A stretch of 64,000 bases of DNA from an uncultured Dysosmobacter sp. (lineage in GTDB: Bacteria; Bacillota; Clostridia; Oscillospirales; Oscillospiraceae), in contig CANQPD010000002.1 in NCBI GenBank assembly GCA_947625655.1, positions 248,001-312,000 on the forward strand, written 5' to 3'. Position numbers and translations under genes: made by a program. The notes below the pieces were generated by a model. It did no database searches. It was given only the letters and a program-made list of their open reading frames with translations, and was not told where the DNA came from. Positions 46,163 to 54,544 of the stretch are shown here, in pieces; within the stretch, counting starts at the first letter, position 1; every line of letters starts with the position of its first letter.

Positions 46163-48046
46163 ATGGCGAAGAAACAATTCAAGGCGGAATCCAAGCGGCT
46201 GCTGGATCTGATGATCAACTCCATTTACACCCATAAGGAAATTTTCCTGCGGGAGATCATCTCCAACGCCAGCGACGCCTGCGACAAGCTGTGCTATCTG
46301 GCCCTGACCGACGACCAGGTGAAGATGAACCGCAAGGATTTCAAGATCGACCTGACGGTGGACAAGGACCTGCGCACCATCACCGTCAGCGACAACGGCA
46401 TCGGCATGGACAAGGCGGACCTGGAGAACAACCTGGGCGTCATCGCCTCCTCCGGCTCCTACAAATTCAAGCAGGAGGTGGGCGAGGACGCCAAGAACAC
46501 CGACGTCATCGGCCAGTTCGGCGTGGGCTTCTACTCCGCCTTTATGGTGGCGGACCACATCACCGTGGTGACGAAGAAGTACGGCAGCGACACCGCCTAT
46601 ATGTGGCAGTCCTCCGGCGCCGACGGCTATACCATCACGGAATGTGAGAAGAACACGGCAGGCACCGATATCGTCATGCACATCAAGCCCGACACCGACG
46701 ACGAGAAGTACAGCGAATTCCTGGAATCCTGGCGGCTCCAGGAGCTGGTGCGGAAGTACTCCGACTACATCCGCTTCCCCATCCGCATGGAGGTCAGCAA
46801 GACCCGCAAGAAGGAGGGCTGCCCCGACGACAAGCCGGAGTATGAGACCTATCAGGAGGTCGAAACCCTGAACTCCATGGTGCCCATCTGGCAGCGGCGG
46901 AAGTCCAGCGTAAAGCCGGAGGAGTACAACAAGTTCTACCGGGACAAGTTCCACGATTACACCGACCCCCTGCGGGTCATCGCCGTGTCCGCCGAGGGCG
47001 CCGTGACCTATAAGGCGCTGCTGTTCATCCCCGGCGCCATGCCCATGGACTATTATACCAAGGAGTACGAGAAGGGCCTGCAGCTCTATTCCAACGGCGT
47101 GCTCATCATGGACAAGTGCGCCGACCTGCTGCCGGACCACTTCCGCTTCGTCCGGGGCGTGGTGGACTCCCCGGACCTGAGCCTGAACATCTCCCGGGAG
47201 CTGCTGCAGCACGACCGGCAGCTGAAGGTCATCGCCGCCAATCTGGAGAAGAAGATCAAAAGCGAGCTTGCCAAGATGCTGAAGGACGAGCGGGACACTT
47301 ACGAGACCTTCTGGAAAAACTTCGGCCGCCAGCTGAAATACGGCGTGGCCAACGATTACGGCATGCACAAGGACCTGCTCCAGGACCTGCTGCTGTTCTA
47401 CTCCTCCACGGAGAAGAAGCCCGTCACCCTGGACGAGTACGTCTCCCGGATGAAGGAGGATCAGAAGTATATCTACTTCGCCATCGGCGAGAATCCCGAG
47501 AAGACCGACCGCCTGCCCCAGACGGAGCTGCTGAAGGACAAGGGCTATGAGATTCTGTACTTCACCGAGGAGGTGGACGAGTTCTGCGCCCAGGTGCTGC
47601 GCAGCTACAAGGACAAGGAATTCCGCTCCGTGCTGGACCAGGAGATCGAGGAGGGCGCCAAGGAGAAGGCCGAGGAGGCCGTTGACGCCCACAAGGCCGC
47701 CTTTGACTTTGTGAAGGAAGCCCTGGGCGATCAGGTAAAGGAGGTCCGGGCTTCCACCCGGCTGAAATCCCACCCCGTGTGCCTCACCGCCGGGGAAGGG
47801 CTGAGCTTTGAGATGGAGAAGTACTTCCAGGCTGTCCAGCCGGACTCCGGGATCAAAGCCGACCGCATCCTGGAGCTGAATGTGGAGCACCCCGCCTTCC
47901 AGGCGTTGGAAGCCGCCGTCACGGAGGACCCGGACAAGGCGAGGAAGTATGCCACGCTGCTGTACGACCAGGCCCTGCTGATCGCGGGGCTGACGCTGGA
48001 GGATCCCTCCGGGTATACCGATCTGGTTTGCGAGCTGATGAAGTGA
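46163..48046 (+). CDS. htpG: Molecular chaperone HtpG (Hsp90)
   Basis: 627-residue bacterial Hsp90. The GHKL ATP-binding domain has LREIISNASDACDKL, DNGIGMDK and GQFGVGFYSAFMVAD. The middle domain has FIPGAMPMDYYTKEYEKG-type substrate and ATP contacts and FVRGVVDSPDLSLNISRELLQ with the catalytic arginine. The dimerisation domain completes the chain. The ATG at 46163 (MAKKQFKAESKRLLDLM) follows AAAAGGAAG; longer in-frame starts read AT-rich upstream sequence. Monocistronic with a strong terminator. No CIRCE-type heat-shock operator was seen upstream. Confidence 0.96.
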   Translation: MAKKQFKAESKRLLDLMINSIYTHKEIFLREIISNASDACDKLCYLALTDDQVKMNRKDFKIDLTVDKDLRTITVSDNGIGMDKADLENNLGVIASSGSYKFKQEVGEDAKNTDVIGQFGVGFYSAFMVADHITVVTKKYGSDTAYMWQSSGADGYTITECEKNTAGTDIVMHIKPDTDDEKYSEFLESWRLQELVRKYSDYIRFPIRMEVSKTRKKEGCPDDKPEYETYQEVETLNSMVPIWQRRKSSVKPEEYNKFYRDKFHDYTDPLRVIAVSAEGAVTYKALLFIPGAMPMDYYTKEYEKGLQLYSNGVLIMDKCADLLPDHFRFVRGVVDSPDLSLNISRELLQHDRQLKVIAANLEKKIKSELAKMLKDERDTYETFWKNFGRQLKYGVANDYGMHKDLLQDLLLFYSSTEKKPVTLDEYVSRMKEDQKYIYFAIGENPEKTDRLPQTELLKDKGYEILYFTEEVDEFCAQVLRSYKDKEFRSVLDQEIEEGAKEKAEEAVDAHKAAFDFVKEALGDQVKEVRASTRLKSHPVCLTAGEGLSFEMEKYFQAVQPDSGIKADRILELNVEHPAFQALEAAVTEDPDKARKYATLLYDQALLIAGLTLEDPSGYTDLVCELMK

Positions 48047-48078
48047 CCGGCGCAAAAATCCCGGTCTATGCAAAAAAG

Positions 48079-48117
48079 CCGCCCTTTGTTTCAGAAGAAA
48101 CAAGGGGCGGTCTTTTT
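48079..48117 (+). terminator. htpG terminator
   Basis: CCGCCCTTTGTTTC / GAAACAAGGGGCGG stem, then TCTTTTT. Confidence 0.8.
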
Positions 48118-48190
48118 ATGTTGTCCTTTGACGCGAAAATTTTTGTCTTATTCCAACAGGAATGTTCAAATCAGCCCGCCAAACGGGAGT

Positions 48191-48793
48191 TTACATGTTT
48201 CCAAATACAATCGCAAAAGCTGCCACTCCAAGCGCTGTGGTAACTACATAAGCTGTCAGGTTCCTGGGCCTTACCACGTCTTTTCCATTGATCACCAGGT
48301 ACAGAATAACTCCAATGCATATTTTCATGATCACCGCGGGAATCATGTGCCCGTAGTCCCGGATATGGATGACATTGTTCAGTCCTTCCGCCGTGAATAC
48401 CGCTGGGAGCAGATTCATCCCAAAGTATTTCAGTCTGCCGCTTTCCTGATTCGCGAAAAAAGCGCCAATTCCGAACACAGCCCCCGCGGCTAAAGCAATG
48501 CCTGACCACAACAGAGCCCCTCCGTCGAGCGCAAAAGCATGATGGTTCAGGACAGACTCGAAAATATAATAACCGTAAACACAGCCCAACAAGCACACGA
48601 TCGTGACAGCGATAGACTGTATTCGGTTTCCCTTTTCAAAATAGCTCAACAGAAACGCGGGGATCAGCCAAACCGCACCCGAATTCGCCAGGAAATTCAG
48701 ATTCATTGGAAGATACTTTTGCCCGACCAATGTCAGTACCCCTATAACCGATCCAAGCACGATCGCCAGTATATATCTCTTTGCGGATTTCAT
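48191..48793 (-). CDS. Small multi-pass membrane protein (possibly DUF6518-like)
   Basis: 200 residues with about six hydrophobic helices starting at residue 7 (YILAIVLGSVIGVLTLVG) and a short polar C-terminus. Its base composition is clearly lower in GC than its neighbours, with A/T third codon positions, which suggests recent acquisition. I recall a resemblance to the DUF6518 family but cannot confirm it; no function is claimed. The ATG follows GGGAGA. It stands alone between htpG and the mutarotase gene. Confidence 0.75.
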   Translation of the reverse strand: MKSAKRYILAIVLGSVIGVLTLVGQKYLPMNLNFLANSGAVWLIPAFLLSYFEKGNRIQSIAVTIVCLLGCVYGYYIFESVLNHHAFALDGGALLWSGIALAAGAVFGIGAFFANQESGRLKYFGMNLLPAVFTAEGLNNVIHIRDYGHMIPAVIMKICIGVILYLVINGKDVVRPRNLTAYVVTTALGVAAFAIVFGNM

Positions 48794-48827
48794 AATCTGT
48801 CTCCCAGGTTTTGATTTGTCGGCCGGC

Positions 48828-49715
48828 TCACTCGCCCAGCAGCGCCACCGTGTAGGCCAGGGCCTTTTCCTCCCCCGGCGCCAGAGTCACGCACCAGGGC
48901 TTGTCCTCGAAATTCCCGCTCTCGTTGTCGAAGGCGGCGCAGCCCTGCCAGGGCTCGATGCAGATGTAGGGGGCATTCTTCCCCGGCACGGTCCAGAAGG
49001 CCACCATGGGGAACTGGGAGAAGTCCACCCGGACGCCCCGGCCCGTGTCCTGATGCCGCAGGCTGACGGTCTTGGATTTCAGCCCCTGGTAGATCAGGGT
49101 GTCCACCCGGTCGAATACCGCGTGGTCCAGTTCGATGGTATCCGTGTGATCCAGGGGGATGCCCGCCGCGCCGCTTTGCAGGCAGCCGCCCGCCCCCGGC
49201 AGGATGGATGCGGTATCCTCCGCCTGGTCAAACACCAGCCGGTAGTCCTCGAACCGCTCCCCCGCTTCCAGCGGACACCGGAAGGCCGTGTGGGCGCCGA
49301 TGCAGAAGGGCATGGGAGCCGTTCCGGTGTTGGCGACGGTGAAGCGGGTGGAAAACCCGTTTTCCAGCAGCTCATGGCGCACCCGCAGAGAGAAGGGGAA
49401 GGGATACCGCGCCAGCGTCTCCCCGCTCTCCCGCAGTTCAAACTCCACAAAGTCCCCGCCCTGTGCGCAAACCGCGAATTCGCTCCGCCGGGCAAAGCCG
49501 TGGCGGGCCATCTCAAAGGGCTTGCCGCCGATGTTCACCCTGCCGTCTTTCAGCCCGCCCACGATGGGAAACAGCACCGGGTTCCGCCCGGACCAGTAGG
49601 CCGGGTCGCCGCCCCAGATGTACTCCGTGCCCCGCCGGTCCCAGAGGGACACCAGTTCGCCGCCCAGGGTCTCCGCCCGGGCGGTCAGGCCGTTTTTTCG
49701 GATCGTCAGTTCCAT
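48828..49715 (-). CDS. Aldose 1-epimerase-family protein
   Basis: 295-residue galactose mutarotase-like beta-sandwich protein of the LacX/YihR-type group. It has LGGELVSLWDRRGTEYIWGG at the start, NPVLFPIVGGLKDG, ARHGFARRSEF with the catalytic His, CIGAHTAFRCP with the second His, and a late catalytic Glu region near ICIEPWQG. It interconverts anomers of a free or modified sugar. It lies 12 bp downstream of the NifU-domain gene, so it is probably the last gene of that run. Confidence 0.88.
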   Translation of the reverse strand: MELTIRKNGLTARAETLGGELVSLWDRRGTEYIWGGDPAYWSGRNPVLFPIVGGLKDGRVNIGGKPFEMARHGFARRSEFAVCAQGGDFVEFELRESGETLARYPFPFSLRVRHELLENGFSTRFTVANTGTAPMPFCIGAHTAFRCPLEAGERFEDYRLVFDQAEDTASILPGAGGCLQSGAAGIPLDHTDTIELDHAVFDRVDTLIYQGLKSKTVSLRHQDTGRGVRVDFSQFPMVAFWTVPGKNAPYICIEPWQGCAAFDNESGNFEDKPWCVTLAPGEEKALAYTVALLGE

Positions 49716-49727
49716 GTCCCGGCCTCC

Positions 49728-50021
49728 TCACAGATGGTGGTCCCGCAGGAGCCGTTTGGCCTGTTCCCACAGCTCGTCGCTGACGGTCTGGGTCACGGAG
49801 ACCTTCCGCACCAGCTCCGGCAGGGCCTTCACCAATTCCGCCTCCACCAGCGTCTCGTTGGTCAGATCCGCCGAGGGGCACCCGGCGCACTGGCCCAGCA
49901 GCTTGACATACAGCACGCCGTCTTCCAGATGGTCGATCTCAATCTCGCCGCCGTGGGCCCGCAGGGCGGGACGGACCTTCTCGTCCAGGACGGCTTCAAT
50001 GCGCTTCAACTCCTCAGTCAT
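49728..50021 (-). CDS. NifU C-terminal-domain iron-sulfur protein
   Basis: 97-residue protein almost entirely made of a NifU C-terminal domain, with the cluster motif GQCAGCPSADLT (CxxC). Such Nfu proteins carry or deliver 4Fe-4S clusters. The ATG at 50021 overlaps the end of the MoxR-like gene by 8 bp, so translation is probably coupled. A cluster-delivery partner in this run is unexpected, because neither the AAA nor the VWA partner shows cluster ligands. Confidence 0.9.
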   Translation of the reverse strand: MTEELKRIEAVLDEKVRPALRAHGGEIEIDHLEDGVLYVKLLGQCAGCPSADLTNETLVEAELVKALPELVRKVSVTQTVSDELWEQAKRLLRDHHL

Positions 50022-51546
50022 GGCTCTCTCCCTCTCTTTCCGCCGCTTTTGCCGCGGCGATCTCCTCCCGGAGCCGGCGCCGGGTGTCGTCAAACAACAG
50101 CTCCTTGTTGTGCCGGAAATAGGCATCGCAGCCGAAGTTCTCCACGAACCAGCTGGTGTCGTATCCGGCGGTGACCTCCGTGACGAAGATCACCAGCTCC
50201 TGGCCCTGGCCGAAGGTCTGCTCCAGAAAGCGGAAGGCGTTGTCGAACCGGGCCCCGGTCTCGGTCCCAAGAGCTTTCCGCTTTTCCACCTCGCCGCCGA
50301 ACCAGTCCCGGACGGCGTCCATGGCCTCCGCCGGGGCGGTGATGTCCTCCCGCTGGAGGCGCTGGCGGTAGTCCTCCAGAGCGTTGATCTCCAGCTGGCC
50401 CAGGTCCCGGGTCTCCTTGTCCAGCTGGCCGGCCTCTTTGGCCTGTTTCAGCCTGGTCTGGCGCTGCCACATCAGCTGGGCCAGCACCGCCTGGGGGTCC
50501 GCGTCGGCGATCTTGGCCTTGAAGTCCGTCAGGGCGGTGTGAAGGGCGGCGGTCAGGGCGTCCTGCCGCCGGGTCTCCCGGGCGGATTCCGCCAGCCGGG
50601 ACATCACCAGCCCCATGACGGACAGCTTCTCGTCAAAGGGCGCCTCCCGCAGTTCCAGCACCGTGATCTGCTGCCAGGCGCCGGACAGGATATCCTCCAC
50701 ATGGTAAGTTTTTTGGTACTTATAGTACAGTTCCAGATAGTTGGCGAAGTCCTTGGCGATGCGGGGCAGCTGGATATACTGGCCCACCACCTCCCGGTCC
50801 ACCCGGAGGCCCAGCTTTTCGTAGGCCAGGATCAGCTCGGACAAATCCTCCCAGCCACGGGCGGTGGCGAATTGCAAGCCGTCCACCGTGGTCTCCACCC
50901 GGTAGAAGTTGTCCTTCTTGATATCCAGATAGGAGATCACCGCGCCGTGAAGCCCCCGGCGGTAGGCGTACTCCTTCCAGACAGTGAAATCCTCGCTGAC
51001 GTCGATGCGCTTCACCCGGTCCAGTGTCACCACGTCGAAGTCCCGGACGGACTTGTTGTACTCCGGCGGGTTGCCCGCCGCCACGATAAGCCAACCCTCC
51101 GGCAGCCGCTGGTTGCCGAAGGTCTTGCACTGCAGGAACTGCAGCATCATGGGGGCCAGGGTCTCGGAGACACAGTTAATCTCGTCCAGGAACAAAATGC
51201 CCTCTTTCAGGCCCGTCCGCTCCATCAGCTGGTAGACAGAGGCCAGGATCTCGCTCATGGTGTACTCGGTGACGGAGAACTCCTCCCCGCCATAGGTGCG
51301 CTTTTCAATAAAGGGCAGGCCGATGGCGCTCTGGCGGGTGTGGTGGGTGATGGTGTAGGCCACCAGGCCCACCCCCTCCTCCGCCGCGATCTGCTCCATG
51401 ATCTGGGTCTTGCCGATGCCCGGAGGCCCCATCAGCAGCACGGGCCGCTGGCGGATGGAGGGGATCAGGTAGTTCCCCAGTTCGTCCCGGGTCAAATACG
51501 CCTTTAAGGTGTTGGCGATCTCCTGCTTTGCCTGTTTGATGTTCAT
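50014..51546 (-). CDS. MoxR-type AAA ATPase
   Basis: 510 residues. An AAA+ module (about 1-280) has Walker A GPPGIGKT at 40-47, Walker B GILFLDEINCV, and sensor-type GWLIVAAGNPPEYNKS. About 220 further residues follow, helical and charged, with several Lys/Glu-rich stretches. MoxR ATPases commonly work with a VWA protein as chaperones for cofactor insertion or complex assembly, and a VWA gene lies 15 bp upstream. The ATG follows GGAGGAATCACG. Client unknown. Confidence 0.88.
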   Translation of the reverse strand: MNIKQAKQEIANTLKAYLTRDELGNYLIPSIRQRPVLLMGPPGIGKTQIMEQIAAEEGVGLVAYTITHHTRQSAIGLPFIEKRTYGGEEFSVTEYTMSEILASVYQLMERTGLKEGILFLDEINCVSETLAPMMLQFLQCKTFGNQRLPEGWLIVAAGNPPEYNKSVRDFDVVTLDRVKRIDVSEDFTVWKEYAYRRGLHGAVISYLDIKKDNFYRVETTVDGLQFATARGWEDLSELILAYEKLGLRVDREVVGQYIQLPRIAKDFANYLELYYKYQKTYHVEDILSGAWQQITVLELREAPFDEKLSVMGLVMSRLAESARETRRQDALTAALHTALTDFKAKIADADPQAVLAQLMWQRQTRLKQAKEAGQLDKETRDLGQLEINALEDYRQRLQREDITAPAEAMDAVRDWFGGEVEKRKALGTETGARFDNAFRFLEQTFGQGQELVIFVTEVTAGYDTSWFVENFGCDAYFRHNKELLFDDTRRRLREEIAAAKAAEREGESHD

Positions 51547-51561
51547 ATCGTGATTCCTCCG

Positions 51562-52926
51562 TTACAATTGGGGAAGTTCGTCCAAATCGATCAGGTCCGG
51601 CAGTTCCTCTGCCGTCTCCCGCACCGCCTTTTCAAGGCCCGGCAAATCCAGCACCAGCCGGATGGCCCAGGGCGGCATCTTCACGGACATGGGCGGCTCT
51701 TCCAGCAGCACGAAGGCCGTGTCATAGGGCGGACGCTTCTGGGGATAGACGCCCATGCCGTCTGTGAAGTAGATCAGCCCCCGGAGGGAGGTAAAGGCCC
51801 CCTCCTTCTGCAGCTGCGCCACATGCCGGAACACCGGGCGGAAGTCCGTGGCGCTGCCGCCGGCCAGCTCGAAGTGCTCCATGTAGTCCCGCAGGTCCTC
51901 CAAATCGTGGATGGCGGTGTCGGACCGGATCTGGTCGTCACACTGGAGGATGCGGATATTCACCTTGCGGGTGAAGGTCTCGGTGCTGCGGAGGATGGCG
52001 TAGGTGCAGGCCAGGAACTGCCGCACCAGCTCGCCGGAGGTGGACATGGAGGTGTCCACGGCGATGACAAAGTCTTCGATGCGCTTTTCCTCCTTGGTCT
52101 CCGGCGGCTCCACCAGGGGCATGTTGCCATAGAGCCGCAGGCCATAGGAGTAAAACCCGTAATCGAAGGCGTCGCCGTCCACCGCCAGCACCTCCCGGGG
52201 CACGGCGAACCGCCGCAGGAAGGCCCGGTAGTCCACATCGTCCCGGACGGCTACCTTGACCTGCTCCAAAACCGCCTCGCCGCCGGTGGCCTGGCCCGCC
52301 AGCACCGTCTCCATCCCCGTCCGGGTCTTCTCCGACAGGTCTTTCCACTTCTCGTCCTGCCGCTGGGACTGCTCCTGGTCGTCCTGCTTTTCCGGGTCCC
52401 ACAGGCCGTGGTCGTCCACCAGGAACCGCCGCTGGAGCTGGGCCAGCTCATAGTTTGAAAGCCCCAGCCGCAGCAGCCGGCGGTAGATGCCCTCCGCCGT
52501 CAGCACCGGCATCTCCCCGCGGCATTCGCCGTAAAACTTCAGCTTGGCGGGGATGCTCCCCTCCTCCAGGCAGGGATAGTGCAGCTCGTCCAAAATGCTC
52601 TCCACCGCCGCGTCGCAGGCAAGGTCCCACAGCTCCGGGACCTTCCCTCTCTTTTTGGCCAGGTGGCGGAGCATGCAGTGGAGGATGACGTGGAGATAGG
52701 CCCGGTTGGTATAGATCCGGCTGCGAAGATACCGGTCCGCCAGCCAGCCGCCGTCGTAATACAGCGTCTCGCCGTCGGTGGCCAGGGACAGCGTCACCCC
52801 GCCCCCAGGCTGGAACCGCAGGGCGCACAGGGCCACGTCCAGGTAGGGGAGGTTCATATACAGTTCGTTCCGGGACGTGAAGAGGATCTCCTGGCCGATG
52901 GCGGACAGGTCCTTATCTTTCTCCAT
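51562..52926 (-). CDS. VWA-domain protein (MoxR partner)
   Basis: 454 residues. The N-terminal part (about 1-200) resembles the DUF2201-type putative metallopeptidase region with a His pair in ILHCMLRHLAKK. The C-terminal VWA-like domain has the MIDAS motif beginning at Asp291, DTSMSTSG, and a late GLIYFTDGMG. Start ATG 52926 has GGTGAG upstream; a longer frame uses only a TTG. It is second in the run LRR protein, VWA, MoxR, NifU, mutarotase, all on one strand with short gaps. Confidence 0.87.
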   Translation of the reverse strand: MEKDKDLSAIGQEILFTSRNELYMNLPYLDVALCALRFQPGGGVTLSLATDGETLYYDGGWLADRYLRSRIYTNRAYLHVILHCMLRHLAKKRGKVPELWDLACDAAVESILDELHYPCLEEGSIPAKLKFYGECRGEMPVLTAEGIYRRLLRLGLSNYELAQLQRRFLVDDHGLWDPEKQDDQEQSQRQDEKWKDLSEKTRTGMETVLAGQATGGEAVLEQVKVAVRDDVDYRAFLRRFAVPREVLAVDGDAFDYGFYSYGLRLYGNMPLVEPPETKEEKRIEDFVIAVDTSMSTSGELVRQFLACTYAILRSTETFTRKVNIRILQCDDQIRSDTAIHDLEDLRDYMEHFELAGGSATDFRPVFRHVAQLQKEGAFTSLRGLIYFTDGMGVYPQKRPPYDTAFVLLEEPPMSVKMPPWAIRLVLDLPGLEKAVRETAEELPDLIDLDELPQL

Positions 52927-52956
52927 AGTCTCACCACGCTTTCGCAAGATAAGAGA

Positions 52957-53025
52957 TAAGAGATATTCTTTCGTCGAACGCTGTATCTTTTATCTCTTCT
53001 CTTTTATCTTCTCCTTTTTATTTGA
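52957..53025. repeat. Purine/pyrimidine inverted repeat
   Basis: Repeats of AAGAGATA on one side (AAGATAAGAGATAAGAG) face TATCTTTTATCTCTTCTC on the other. This forms a low-complexity imperfect hairpin between the VWA and leucine-rich-repeat genes. Confidence 0.6.
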
Positions 53026-53027
53026 GA

Positions 53028-54005
53028 TCAAAGTTCAAAGCTTTTATCCGCCCCCGCCGGAAACCGCCTGTGCTGCTCCTCCAGCAGCAGGGCCAGGGCC
53101 TCGGGGCTTTCCTGCGTTCTCGCCAGATCGCAGGCCTCGGACAGTGCCTCCCGGCTCCATTCGGTGCGCTCCAGCAAGAACCGCAGGCCCGCTGTGTCCC
53201 GCTCCGCCAGCCGCCAGCGGGCCGCGTCCAGAGCGTGGGCTTGCAGATGGGCCAGGTAGCCCGCCTCCGCCCGCTCCGTCAGCTCCGCCGGATACCGCAG
53301 CCGCCACCAGGCCAGCCGCAGAGCGCAGTCTTCGTCGTGCTCCATGCCCAGCATGGGCCGCCACAGCTCGTCGTAGGCCTTGAGGCTCAGCTTCTTCTGG
53401 TAAAAGCAGTGGTGATAGCCATACCCCGCGCCGTAGATGTTATAGTCAAAATGGTGGGCGGGGCAGTTTTCCTCGTAGACCTCCACATACTCCGGGAAGA
53501 TCAGCCGGGCCGCGATCTCCCCCGCCCGGTACAGCGTCACGTCCAGCTCCCGGGGCAGCTCGTCGGCGAAGTAGGCCAGCAGCTCCCCCTCCTGTCCGGT
53601 GCAGGTCAGGTGGAAGGTGTCCAGCCGGCGGCAGTTCATCAGCGCCCCGCCGCCCCAGCGGCAGGCGGTGTCCCGCAGGCGCAGCGTTTTCAGCCTTCTG
53701 CAATTGAAAAAGGCGTAATCTCCTACCCGCTCCAGGTTCTCCGGCAGGCGCAGATCCTCCAGGCCGCTGTTGTCCCAGGCCGCGTCCTCCGACATGGGGC
53801 CGCAGGTGACCAGCACCGTCTCTCCCGCCGGCATCGGCTGACCGGGCGCCAGGGCGTGATCGCCCAGCGCCGTCACCGGCAGGCCGAACAGCTCCTCCGG
53901 CAGGGCCGCCCGGGCATCGCAGGTGGCGGCCCACAAAACGGCGACGCCCGCCGCCTCCCGGCGGATGACCAGTTTCCAGTTGTTCACGCCGCTGACGGTC
54001 TCCAA
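53028..54005 (-). CDS. Leucine-rich-repeat (BspA-like) domain protein
   Basis: 325 residues with no signal peptide. The N-terminal 40% has LRR_5-like strands (GLEDLRLPENLERVGDYAFFNCRRLKTLRL at about residues 83-112, a landmark only). The C-terminal half is helical with Trp/Tyr and acidic residues (HFDYNIYGAGYGYHHCFYQKK). A TTG start at 54005 is chosen because AGGAGG lies 7 nt upstream and no in-frame ATG exists near the N-terminus. It is first in the VWA/MoxR/NifU run; its role there is unknown. Confidence 0.72.
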   Translation of the reverse strand: METVSGVNNWKLVIRREAAGVAVLWAATCDARAALPEELFGLPVTALGDHALAPGQPMPAGETVLVTCGPMSEDAAWDNSGLEDLRLPENLERVGDYAFFNCRRLKTLRLRDTACRWGGGALMNCRRLDTFHLTCTGQEGELLAYFADELPRELDVTLYRAGEIAARLIFPEYVEVYEENCPAHHFDYNIYGAGYGYHHCFYQKKLSLKAYDELWRPMLGMEHDEDCALRLAWWRLRYPAELTERAEAGYLAHLQAHALDAARWRLAERDTAGLRFLLERTEWSREALSEACDLARTQESPEALALLLEEQHRRFPAGADKSFEL

Positions 54006-54103
54006 GTGCGGTCCCTCCTGCTTTTGATATCGCCTGTAGTGTATCACAAATCCCCATCGTTTCCTAGTGCATGTCCCACAAAAAGATTTTTTCAAATCCC
54101 CCC

Positions 54104-54132
54104 TTGACATCTCTGTATATGCTGTATATACT
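54104..54132 (+). promoter_or_regulatory. Predicted promoter of the GntR/ABC operon
   Basis: TTGACA, a 17-nt spacer and TATACT, with the palindromic operator overlapping the -10. Confidence 0.75.
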
Positions 54133-54146
54133 GTACATGTACAGTA
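54129..54146. promoter_or_regulatory. Palindromic operator (autorepression site)
   Basis: TACTGTACATGTACAGTA, an 18-bp perfect palindrome overlapping the -10 element and start site. It fits autorepression by the YtrA-type regulator encoded directly downstream. Confidence 0.75.
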
Positions 54147-54163
54147 CGAACGGAGGAACTTCC

Positions 54164-54544
54164 ATGGAGCTCATCATCCGAAACACCGTCAACCAACCCA
54201 TTTACGACCAGATCTGCGCCCAGATCAAGGCCCAGATCATCTCCGGCCAGCTGTCGCCGGGGGAGGCGCTGCCCTCCATCCGGGCGCTGGCCAAGGATCT
54301 GAAGATCTCTGTCATCACCACCAAGCGGGCCTACGATGAGCTGGAAGCCCAGGGCTTCCTCTACACCGTGGCCGGCAAGGGCTGCTTTGTGGCGGAGAAA
54401 AACCTGGACATCATCCGGGAACAGCAGCTGAAGGACCTGGAAAATCACCTGACCTCGGCGGTGAGGCTGGCCCGGACCTGCAGCGTCTCCCGGGAGGAAT
54501 TACACGAAATGCTGCGCATCCTGTCAGAGGAGGAATCTCTATGA
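54164..54544 (+). CDS. YtrA-subfamily GntR transcriptional regulator
   Basis: 126 residues. The winged helix-turn-helix (about 10-75) has QPIYDQICAQIKAQIISGQL, LPSIRALAKDLKISVITTKR and GFLYTVAGKGCFVA. A short C-terminal helical tail follows, typical of YtrA-type regulators that sense cell-envelope stress or drugs through their ABC partners. The ATG follows CGGAGG, and the stop overlaps the ATPase start (ATGA). Confidence 0.92.
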   Translation: MELIIRNTVNQPIYDQICAQIKAQIISGQLSPGEALPSIRALAKDLKISVITTKRAYDELEAQGFLYTVAGKGCFVAEKNLDIIREQQLKDLENHLTSAVRLARTCSVSREELHEMLRILSEEESL

